From the NCBI RefSeq assembly GCF_002775205.1, contig NC_036459.1, positions 18,956,312 through 19,020,311 on the forward strand: 64,000 nt of DNA, written 5' to 3'. This stretch comes from Xiphophorus maculatus (Eukaryota; Chordata; Actinopteri; Cyprinodontiformes; Poeciliidae). The first letter of the stretch is position 1, and each line of letters opens with the position of its first letter. A program made the position numbers and the translations under genes. Of the stretch, positions 50,419-60,486 are shown piece by piece. Under the pieces are notes generated by a model that worked only from the letters and a program-made list of their open reading frames with translations, had not been told where the DNA came from and made no database searches.

Positions 50419-50796
50419 GATAATTGAAATTCATTTAAAAATACCCAATAAAAAATAAATAAAAAATGTCTTGTACTTTTTCACCATTTTCTATGTATTT
50501 TAATATATACAATAATATTATTTATGATACTGGTGTGTGGGGTTGCCAAGAGATACCTGCATAAAATATCTTTTTTATTGGTATTATTTATTGTTAACAT
50601 TTTCTGAAACTAAATTTTGTGCTTCCTTTAGCTGAAAGCATAATCATTACAATTAATGGAAAAACCACTTGAAACACATGATCCTGGGTGTAATGACGCA
50701 AGTTAATATATCTTTTATTTCCTGTCTTTATGGGTGACCTGTATGCCATCTGGCAAAACTGTCTTGTAACTAGAACAACAAACTTTGTTTTTTTTA

Positions 50797-51364
50797 TGCC
50801 AGTTTACAGCTGAGCTCAACGATGCTGTGTGTAAGCCCCCAAATTTACTTGGAGGTCAAATTAAAAATGACGAATATTTTAGGGATGACTGGTTCTGATG
50901 ATACTGCCAGATCATTCATGAGTTCAACCCACATACTCAACTGATAGATGAGGTAACATTGAAAGAGAAATAAGTCGTTTTTTCCAACACTGTTTTTAAC
51001 AACAAACAGAACACACATTGTCTTACTTTTTGTTTTGTTTATGTTGTTAGTCTGTAGACTAAACCGGGTCAATGTCATGATAAAAACGATCAGATGATGT
51101 GTTTTCACCTCGGACTGAAATGTTGTAGCACTGAGGTCATCCTGTGCTGGTAGTTCTGGTTAAAACCGGCTCTCCAGCGTTCTGGCTCCGTTTTTATCCT
51201 CACCGACTGATAAAAGTGTCTAAATCTCACTCCCATTTTTTTCTTGGTCTGATTAATATTCTATTCGTAAGTGTGACACTTTCATCAGCTTTAAGCAGAA
51301 AATATATGCTTAAAGCATTTGGGGGCTTACACACAGTGTTGTTGAGCTCAGCTGTAAACTGTCA
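50797..51364. mobile_element. Tc1/mariner-like MITE with 48-bp termini and TA target
   Basis: The left end TGCCAGTTTACAGCTGAGC continues through aagcccccaaat (50797-50844). It is matched by the inverted right end (51317-51364) with only a few differences. TA flanks both sides (50795-50796 and 51365-51366). The 568-bp element has no transposase frame. TIR and TA target suggest the Tc1/mariner group. Confidence 0.7.
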
Positions 51365-51370
51365 TAAAAA

Positions 51371-51385
51371 ACATATATATATACA

Positions 51386-51446
<61 letters not shown>

Positions 51447-51460
51447 TGTATATATATGCT
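51371..51460. repeat. (AT)n microsatellite
   Basis: AT-dinucleotide tract with an uninterrupted core at about 51395-51445, directly next to the MITE end. Confidence 0.95.
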
Positions 51461-52199
51461 GGTTTTGCCTTCCTTTCAGATGCTGATATGAACCGTCGTC
51501 TGTGACTCCCTGATAGCCTCCTGTTTCACCACTTGTTGACTGGTTTTCATTCACTCATCTGGACTTTTAAATATTTATTTGAACTGTTCATTTTCTTGTG
51601 TATATGGGTGAATGTGGATTTTCACTGTTTCACACAATAACATTATTCACATCTGCACTAATATTTGTTTTAAATGTTCCTTTAGGAAGTTGGACCTCAA
51701 CACGCTTTCTGTAGCCATCAATAATTTCTGTCCCAATACCAGCTTCATGTTTAATCACTATTCTAATCAGCAGAATTAAAATGAGAGTATTTAAGGACTC
51801 AAATTTTTGCAAAATGTTTGGTACTTTGATGTCTGTCCTGTTTCTGCTGTTAATCTTGGAATCTGCAAGAATTTTGAGAATGTGGCTGTAAAATAGTTCC
51901 CAGGCTTATGTAGACATTCTTAGATCTTCAGTGAATTTCTTTCACTTTTCAACTTTTCTGGCTATTAGCCAATCAAATGTGTGCTCTCAAACAAGTTACT
52001 ACATCCTCAACCTGGTCAGGATGGAATATATTCTATGACCTTCAGCACCACTTAGTAATACAATGAGGATTTTCACTGACTGGTTAAAGTCAGTTAAAAA
52101 AACTAAAAAGAGGAGGTCTTATCAGCTGATCCTGCACAGCTGATTACACAGAGCAAATTCAGGCAGGAGTTTATTGTAAATCACATGCTTGACAGGAAA

Positions 52200-52314
52200 T
52201 GAAAGCAAAATCATCAGAGCCTCAGCTGTCTGAGTCTGCAGACAACATCCAAGATCGACAACGATTTTATGTTTTGTTTTCACATCCTGCCAGGCCTTTG
52301 TGAGCCATCATCAG
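52200..52314 (+). other. Probable non-coding first exon of the RING/B-box gene
   Basis: A stretch ending in catcag|gtgagt, a strong donor at 52314, joins well to an acceptor at 52833-52834 (ttcatttctttag). That acceptor lies 55 nt before the start codon of the RING frame. The 5' limit is only approximate. Confidence 0.45.
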
Positions 52315-52889
52315 GTGAGTACAGCTTTTTGTGTTTAGAAAGTGGACAAAGGGAATTGAAATGCAGCAAGTATGAAACAATTACTGCCGTCTTTGTTTTA
52401 ATTTCTGAAAGCTGGAAGCTCTTGCATCACTAAAGGTTTGACTTTCACTACCTACGGGCTTCCGTCCTTATTATACAGTAAATACACATTTAAAGCAGAA
52501 ATAAAAAGCTTGTTGCAAATACAATGTGATCACATCGATCCTAACTTCCTGGAAATATTGGAACGCTGAATCTTGAACAGTGATACAGAGTGCAGTACAG
52601 TCGTCCACTGCACTGCACTGTTGCTGCATTGCTGCAGCAACATCCTCTTTGTGGTTTTAAAAAGCGTTATTAAACTTTTTTTAAAATTTGAAACATATAA
52701 TCATGACAAATAGGAGAAAAGTATATGTAAGACGCATTGCATGCATCTGCAAAGCATTGTAAATGCCACAAGGCTTCAGGGTTCACCAGTACTTTAACCT
52801 TTACTTTAATATAAATATGTTTTCATTTCTTTAGGATCTTTGTAAAGGCTTGTGTTTGCTGAAACTTGTCACCGGTTCCATTGTCAGAC

Positions 52890-53438
52890 ATGGCAGCTGC
52901 TGGGCTCTCTGAGGATCAGCCACTCTGCTGCATCTGCCTGGATGTGTTCACCCAGCCAGTGGCTCTGCCGTGTCAGCACCACTTCTGCAGGACCTGCATC
53001 ACCAAACACTGGGACAACGCTGACAGATGGCAGTGTCCCCTGTGTAACAGGGGCTTCACCAGCAGACCAGAGCTTCAGGTTAACACAGGAATGTCTAAAC
53101 TAAGTGATCAGTTGGAGCTGCCGGCTCAGCAGACTGCCTGCTGCAGCTTGGAACCACGGCCTGATGCAGGACAGGTTGTGTGTTGCGTCTGCTCCGAGGA
53201 GGCCCAGATGTCCTGCCTGGTGTGTCTCAGCTCCTACTGCGAGACCCATCAGGTTTTCCATCAGAGGATCCCAGGCCTGAGGAGACACACTCTGCTGGAC
53301 CCTGTGGACGGACTGGAGGACAAAATAAGCAACAAGTATCAAAAAGCTTCAGAGAAGCTTATGTGCCATCGTGGCCTTTTTGTGTTGCTTGCATGTTTTA
53401 TTTTAATAATTGCTGTTTGTTATTTTGTATTTATTTAA
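52890..53438 (+). CDS. Short RING/B-box protein of the fish bloodthirsty-like TRIM type, 182 aa
   Basis: The frame from the ATG at 52890 (G at -3 and +4) reads MAAAGLSEDQPLCCICLDVF. A complete C3HC4 RING follows: C13, C16, C28, H30, C33, C36, C49, C52. Residues 98-120 form a B-box 1-like zinc finger (CCVCSEEAQ-SCLVC-YCETH). HTLLDPVDGLEDKI is the usual lead into B-box 2, but the zinc ligands there are largely lost (SNKYQKASEKLMCHRG). The last 21 residues (GLFVLLACFILII...) are hydrophobic. Full family members continue with B-box 2, coiled coil and PRY-SPRY, none of which is seen nearby. It may be a truncated but expressed ligase, a tail-anchored variant or a pseudogene. A non-coding 5' exon is likely. 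Known TRIMs of this type act as E3 ligases. Confidence 0.7.
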   Translation: MAAAGLSEDQPLCCICLDVFTQPVALPCQHHFCRTCITKHWDNADRWQCPLCNRGFTSRPELQVNTGMSKLSDQLELPAQQTACCSLEPRPDAGQVVCCVCSEEAQMSCLVCLSSYCETHQVFHQRIPGLRRHTLLDPVDGLEDKISNKYQKASEKLMCHRGLFVLLACFILIIAVCYFVFI

Positions 53439-53828
53439 TTTTGTTGTTTTTACTAAACTATTTGGATTCATCTGGGTTTGTTGATTAACTTCTTTTTTTT
53501 GCATAGTTTTCTGTCCACCGTCCAGAAGCTCCCTGCCTCTCTGGAGACAGAAACTTGCCATGATGTTCGTCATTCACTCCAATTTTTATCTTATGGAAAA
53601 CTGTTAGCCTCGCGATTTTATGGAAAGTGCTCTTTAATTTAATTTTTAGAAGGTTAAGTTTTGATTCTGCTGAGCAGGTTAGACCACTAGAGGGCAAGAT
53701 GTTCTTGGGAATCTTTTAAACTATAAATTATGTATAATATGAGCAGCCTTGCAATTCTTTTACATTTATAAACTTAAACTATTTTCTAGCTGGTTACTGA
53801 TGTGATATAGCACCTCACAGCAACAAGA

Positions 53829-53910
53829 GGCCAAATCAGGAGAAGTAGTGTGTTACGTCTGCTCTGAAACCAAATCAAAATCTAGGAAGTGTGTGTACTT
53901 CAGGGACAAA
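53829..53910 (+). pseudogene. B-box 1 fragment of a second TRIM-like copy
   Basis: Reads EAKSGEVVCYVCSETKSKSRKC, matching the start of the B-box 1 in the neighbouring RING gene (GQVVCCVCSEE) and in bloodthirsty-like TRIMs. Nothing upstream or downstream completes it, so it looks like a leftover of a tandem or partial duplication. Confidence 0.55.
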
Positions 53911-54819
53911 AAAAAAAAAATAAAAAATACAGGAAGAGGGTTGGGGAACTTTTTGGGGCAATTCTTTACAGACTCTGATCAGTTCCGGCATCTGGCTCAA
54001 CCCTCAAGCTTGTTCATGTTTTTGCAGCAGTATCCAAATGGTCGGCCATGTTGGCCAAAATCCTCAAGCTGAAAATGTAGAAACTAACTCTGATGTGAAT
54101 TCTAAATATAAAGTGCTCAGTAAACATGGGGAGTTTTAAATGAAAAGAATAATATACATACATATGTGTTGACAAGAAATGTGTAAATGTATGTAGATTC
54201 CCAACATTTAACTAGTGTCTGGTGTATTTCCCTATTAATAACAATTACCACATTTCTGATGTTAAATATTTTTGGATTTTTTTTTTTTCAAATAGAAAAA
54301 TAAACATTATTCATAAGAACAAGGCATATGTCTTTCTTTCTTATGTGTATTTGAATAAAAGTTGCTGCACTTTGGGTTCCTTCTTCCTATGAAATTAAAA
54401 TTAAGGCATAAAATGTGATTGATAAATAAGAAAAACCACACATTTCGAATCTTTTGAATAATTTTTCATCTGACAATGAAAATCTCTTCCTGAAAGATTT
54501 AAAAACAGTGTGTTCTTTATTACCACTTCATACAAAGCCTTAATAAATACATCAAAGCTTGTAACCGCAATGAGACAAAAAGGGAAAAGATTAAAGCATC
54601 AAGAATTTTGAAACATTTTTTTCAGTTGTAATGCATCATATAAAGTTAAAAAGAAAAATTACAAATGTGTTTGAGGGAACTCAACACAGAACTCAAAGTA
54701 AGAACATTAGTGTTTGGTTGGATACTTTTTGTAACAAAGCTTCCTGGTAATATATCTCTTTAATTCGTGCCACACTTGTAAGTAAAATGGCTCAGTGTTT
54801 AAATGACTGTTTTGACCTT

Positions 54820-55105
54820 TACATCATGTTATAATGTTATTCCCTCATCAAAAACATAGCTGGAGTGTTGCTTTGATTCTTTCGTGCATGTTTGAGAAAC
54901 CCTCTAATCTCCATGGCAACCATTTATCTGTTCAAACTGCTTGGATGAAAACTTTGGAGCTGCAGTCTCCAAGCTTCTGAGGTTCCGCCTCACAGAGCCT
55001 CCAAGCCCCATGGCTTCCCCCCTCAGCTCCTCCAGACTAGCCAGCAGCAATTAACAAACACCTGGTGGAACTGAGGGTCTGCTGAGCTCATTATATGATT
55101 TGGAG
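54820..55105 (-). repeat. Inverted partial copy of the TTAA-type MITE
   Basis: The minus strand reads gatgagggaataacattata, then catgatgtaaa, and blocks such as cagcagaccctcagttccac-caggtgttt, shared with the interiors of 34918-35343 and 45756-46295. Terminal TTAAAGGGGCAG sequences are missing. Confidence 0.55.
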
Positions 55106-55119
55106 TTAGTTCTTGGCTC

Positions 55120-55252
55120 ACTCCAAAAAAGGAGCAGAGTGCCTCTATCCACAGGCTTATATCAGAGATTTTAGATGTTGGCCGTTATAATCTCATTCCT
55201 GTGTTTTGACTGATATCAGACCAATTTGTGATATTAATATCAGACAGGACAA
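55120..55252. repeat. Fragment of the same gatatc-rich element family
   Basis: Shares aggagcagagtgcctctatc, gcttatatcagagattttag, ggccgttataat and ccaatttgtgatattaatat with the right half of 6045-6473. Confidence 0.6.
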
Positions 55253-56854
55253 AAATAAAGAAAGCATCAGCTGATGACAAGGTCTATTGTTAAGAGCAGT
55301 TCAAAATCAAAGTTTGAATCTAAGTTTTCAGTGGTAGCGTCCCACATCCTCTCCTCTGCTGCCAAGGCCACATTAGGTTCTTTTCCTGATGCTGCGCTAT
55401 ACGAAGGGAAATAAACAGGCTTTCCAAAAAATATAAGCTTTACTGCCAAGAAGTCCTGTTATAATAGAAATAATCAACCAAGTGCAAATGTAATAACTTT
55501 TCTTGCTAAATGTAAAATATAAAAACATGTAATGACTGTTGTTTATGTTCCTGAACCCTTAAAACAACACTTTGCACATATTTCTTCCATTTCATCTTTC
55601 TGTCTTCTTCAGTGGGAGTCTATCAGCCTCCCACGCCTCTTACAATGCTCGCAATTTCAAAAATGTGGATAAAACATTTTGTAGCGCTTGCTGTGTCAAT
55701 AAGACGACCGAAACCTGCCCTGCCTGCGTCAGCAAGGCCAGTGTGCGGTGTTTCCCATCAGAAGGTCAGAGTTCAGCTTCAGGCTCCTGTGGCGTTGTTA
55801 GACCTTTAACTGTTTAGGAAGAGGCGAAGCCCCCCCAAGGCAAAGGTTGAAAGAGAAGCCCGGGGGGGCAAGTGGTGTCTGGAAAAAAATAAGAAAGTTA
55901 AAAACCTTTTAAGATGCTAATTGGAAGCACGGGGATTGAAGTTCATTGATGTGATTGTAATGTAAAAGGATTAGAATGCTCCACATCAGCAGCAGGGATC
56001 AGCAGAAAATCCTGCTGGTCTGCTGTGAGAGAAAGGCTGTGAGGAGACGATGTGTGAAACGGCACGTATGCTGCTCACAGCTGGCAGCCAGGAGGGGGGG
56101 AGCACAGCCTCGGTGTGTGTGAGTGTGTGTCTGGGGTGGGAGTGTGAGCATAGAAGTGTAGGCAATACAACAGACACATGCTGGAGGATGTAGGTAACAG
56201 GTCATCTAGGATTATCAGTTTTAGGTGTCATTAGTATAGATGTGTATGGGTGTGGGTGTGTGTGTGTGTGTGTGTGTGTGAGTGGAGTCACGTTTAGCTT
56301 TGAGGTGGTTGTGTCATCATCGTCTGATGACTACCTCAGCCCAGCTCAGTTTTCCCTCCTCCTGAAGTTTCAGTCAGAGGAAGTGAAGAAAGTTTTTTTG
56401 TTTTTAAATACTGTATGTGACTAAGAGGTTTGTGAAATAACAACGTTAAGTCAAGATGTCTCCAAATTCTGTTTTTGTCTAAAGTCTATTAGCAAAACAA
56501 AAGAAACGCAGAAAACATTAGCAGCGTGAAAATGTTCAAATGAGCGAGCCAACTGAACCAACCTTCATTTGGACAAAGTTCAGCTTTCACTTTTATTTTC
56601 TGGCCTGATCAGGATGGACCTTATCTGTCTGACCTGAAGACCTGAAGCAGTTCAAAAGTATTCACCACTTTTCCACAGTATAATCACAACCTGTGTGTAA
56701 TTAGCATTTTATGTGACAAACTGACACAAAATAATTGTTGTGAGGAAAGGAAATGGTAAATGTTTAAGAAAAAAAATATTAGAAGAAGAAAAATTAGGAA
56801 AGTTTAGAAATAAAATGATGAACAAAAGCCTTACAAAAAGAATTTAAGGGAAAG

Positions 56855-56985
56855 CAGGGAGCCAGAGGAGAACAGGTTCGGCCCAGGATCAAAATCCCAG
56901 GTTCGAATTCCGTCCTCGGTGCCTTTGCTGCATGTCTTTCCCATGACCCCTGTCTGTTGGGTTGATATCAAAAATAAAGGTCAGT
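56855..56985 (+). repeat. tRNA-derived SINE, degraded
   Basis: Contains the B-box caggttcgaattcc, then ctcggtgcctttgctgcatg, tctttccc and an end ttgatatcaaaaataaagg, the standard layout of a common fish SINE. The A-box half is blurred. Confidence 0.55.
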
Positions 56986-57019
56986 AGGGCCAAAAAGTGT
57001 TTAATAAAGAAAATGTAGC

Positions 57020-57448
57020 TGTCATGGTTACATGTAACTTGGGCTTGGGATGCACATGGAGTAGGACAAAGAGGTACATTTTCAGACTTTTAATGAAGAT
57101 TAAAAATAAACATACAGGCAGGCAAGGAATGAATAACCAGACAAGGAACAGGCAGAAAACACAGGAAGAAACAGAGAGTGGCAAGAATGAACAGGACAAT
57201 CCAGGACTGACCTGGAGAAAGTTTAATACGGGAAGCTTAATTACTGGAACAGAAACAAAATTATGATCAGGGAGCAGCTGAGAGGAGAGACCTCAGGCAG
57301 ACTGAGGAGGAAATGCATAATGATCAAGTTAAAAAGCAAAGAATCAAAAAACTCAGCAGAAAACAACAAAGTGAACTAATGAGAAATAGGCTGTGCATTA
57401 ATGTAAAAAATCAAACTCACAAAAAACCAAAACATCCCCAGGATATGA
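57020..57448. mobile_element. Possible solo LTR fossil
   Basis: Starts tgtcatggtta and ends ccaaaacatccccaggatat. Internal text such as gggagcagctgagaggagag and acctcaggcagac resembles dispersed fish LTR sequences. No target duplication was confirmed. Old and broken. Confidence 0.3.
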
Positions 57449-60390
57449 TGGTAACTTCCACTAAGCCAACATTTCTATATCAAATGCTTTCATTTATTGG
57501 TCTGGTATAATATTTTAATCTTACATGTAATGTTAGCATCAGATGTGAGCAGAAATAGACCTGAACACATTCTGTGTGGAATTAATCTCTAGGATTCACT
57601 TAGTGATGGAGTTACTGAAATAAATGATATCCTAATAATGAAAATCACTGCATGGCTGAAGGAACACGACCACTCTCTGGTACCTCAGGAACTTTCTGAA
57701 AGTCTAAATTTAGTGAGCATTGTTTCAGTTAGTCGGACTCCACCTGCTGGGATGTGGGGCAGCAGGTCAACGCCGCAGACATGCAGACCGGTCTGGTTTT
57801 CTCCAGCCCCAGTCGCCCCAGGGGGATCACTGATTGGAAAGGGAAACTGTTTTTTTGTGCTCGATTCCACCCACACATCTGAGTTTGAAACAGAAACCAG
57901 CTCAGGTCTAAACACAGACTCAGGTAGCGTTTCCTAGCAGCCTTTGTGTAAATTACACAGCTGAGGGGGTTTCTCTGCATGTTCCCGACTATATTCATGT
58001 TTAAACTTTTCAAACCCGCTTTCTAAATCCTCTTGTCTGCATATAGCAACTTGCTCTTGCTCAAATCAGTTTTATTTCTGTCTCAGCAAAAACTTAGCAA
58101 GAGCAGATAAAAAAAAAGCAGGACGTGATTTTTGAAAGCAGTCAGAATTTAACTAGGCCAAAGGGCACAAAGGCTTTTGAAAGGTGATGAATAGAAATGA
58201 GGTTAAGTGTGGAGATTTTTTTTTTACCTCTCTGTCTACTGTTTCAGACCATTTGAGGAAATGTTTAATTTCACAGATTGTATCTACTAAAAAATGAAAT
58301 GCAGGTGTTTTTGTTTTATTTGACTAAAACTTTTTGTTTGCCCAGAAACAAACTGGACAATCAGCTTTTGCAGTTTGGGCAAAGAAAACTGGAGAAAATC
58401 ACAGTGCCAACTTTGCATTAAAGTGTCATTATTTACAAAATAATGTCAAGTTGGCACTTTTACTGGACTTTCAAGGCAACTTTTAGAGCAACTTTGCATT
58501 AAAAGTGTTATTATGTACTGAATGACACTTCATGACTCCTTCATAATTATGACAGGTGTCACGTCAGTCTTATTCACACCCCGTCAAGTAAAGTGTTACC
58601 GGTTTATTTGTAAAGCACATTTCAGCTACAAGGCAGTTCAAGGTTTTTTTTTTCATAATTTTTTTTAAAAAACCATCATAAACATATCATATAGCCAACA
58701 GTTGTGAAAACCAGTAATAGATATTATATGTTGTCATTAAAATCATCAACTTTGATTTTCACAGACACTCTCTCTGAACAATCTGAGTTTGAGCTGTTAA
58801 TTCTGCAAAGAGGAATGTGCAAAATGTTCAGTCTTTGGAAATGCAAAGCTACTAGAAAAAAAGGCAGGGCTGAAAAAAAAATTGACATTAAAAAAATCGT
58901 CATACAATTTCCACATCTTTAGTTAAATTTTTAAAAAAAAGTCAGTCATTTTCATTCAACTTAATTAGCTGCTGCTTTGTGTTCTCTAAGTGATTTGTCG
59001 AACCAAATTTCATCAAAATTGTAATTGTAAGATGACAGTATGTGGAAAAACCTCATGGAATATGAATAATGTACAATGTAGCAATATAGAAACTTGAATA
59101 GGCATTTAGTAGAATAGACTTTCTAGTATGTAAAGGCTCTGTGAGCTCAAGCAAAGGGTCCAGTCCAAGTTTTACATCACATGAACTGGAGGCTGAGAAT
59201 GCAGAGATCAGTCTGAAAGCCTTGACACAATCTCTTATCATGTGACAGCCCAAACTGTTTTCAGCTTGCAGATATCTGCATGCTGTTCTGCATATCTAAC
59301 ATGAGTGGGTCGGTGACGTGTGGTGCAGAGAAATGTGTCAAACAGCAGAACCGCTGCCAGGCTGCAAGTTTCTCTCATTAGATCATCCACAGACCGCCAA
59401 ACTCAACATCTGAACTTTAAATTCATCTGTTAATCAGGACAAATACTCAACTCTAGAGGTCATTTGATTTCCTCCTGGAACTGTGGTGATTTCAGTCTGA
59501 TGTGAATGGATGAACAATTTACTTGTCTTAATATCACCGCTTAATCCATCAGAAATAGGAAAACATTAAAAATAAATAACAGAGGATAAAGTTTATTCAA
59601 AATTTCTAACCTCTAAATTTATTCCAGTGTGGCCCTTTATAGCGAGCTCCACATGCAACATGAACTTTTAAATCAACATATTCTTTCCATGAATACCAGC
59701 CTTGACTTCAGTCCTCATGACACTTTATATAAGAGCTATTCATTCATTTTTCATGCAATTTCAGCCATTAAATTATATCTCTCTTTTTCCATCCAATATA
59801 CGCAAATTATAGATTAACTGTACAAAAAAGGAAACATCTTCATGTAACATAAAAAAATTATCAAAATGGAAGTGTAATCAAAAACGCTTTTGAAATGGGG
59901 GAATATTAACAAGGGACACAGATTGTTCTGTTTAGCTGGAAAGTCATTTTTAAAAACTGCTGAAGAAAAATAAAATTGAGAAAATATAACATTCCCCTCA
60001 AAATTATATTACTGGCTATGTATGCATCAACACAGCCAAAACTAATAAAAAAAAACACGCACAGAAAATGTCTAAGCACCCAGAGGAGTTGATGGAGCTT
60101 CCTTTGTACTCAGTAGACAGATTTTCAGATTTCCTGTTCAGAAGTACAACAACAGCGCCCCCTACAGTCAGAACTCTGAAGGAGAAAGTCAGGTGTTGCA
60201 GAACAGTCCTGAGTTCAGGGCTCAGTTTTTCTGTGTAATATGACTGTGATGTTATAAATAATAAAATAATGCTAGTTCAAATACAGTAATAACAATAATA
60301 AAATAACTAACACAAATACAAGGAAAAATTATGAAGACCAAACAATCAACATATACAGATAGGAATAAAGGAAGAGATATTTCAGCAACA
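57449..60390. other. Gene-free stretch
   Basis: No gene is supported. Open frames at 57638-57937 and on the other strand have no recognised domain. Confidence 0.4.

Positions 60391-60391
<1 letters not shown>

Positions 60392-60486
<95 letters not shown>
60392..60486. repeat. (TTA)n microsatellite
   Basis: About 31 uninterrupted TTA/ATT units; it produces a spurious poly-isoleucine reading. Confidence 0.97.

Larger units (their letters stand above)
53911..56850. other. Region downstream of the RING gene
   Basis: Mostly AT-rich with MITE pieces. At 55615-55766 there is an exon-like stretch: a strong acceptor tctgtcttcttcag, then a frame with paired cysteines (FCSACC, CPAC), then a possible donor gaag|gtcaga. 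It may be another decayed zinc-finger exon of the TRIM cluster. A (TG)n tract lies at 56256-56281. Confidence 0.35.

Noticed and set aside
53485-53697. Minus-strand frame of 70 codons after the RING gene
   Set aside because: No motif and no splice context; it overlaps what is likely untranslated or intronic sequence of the RING gene.
57638-57937. 99-codon plus-strand frame and overlapping minus-strand frames
   Set aside because: GC-richer than its surroundings but open on both strands without any domain. I could not decide which, if any, is real.
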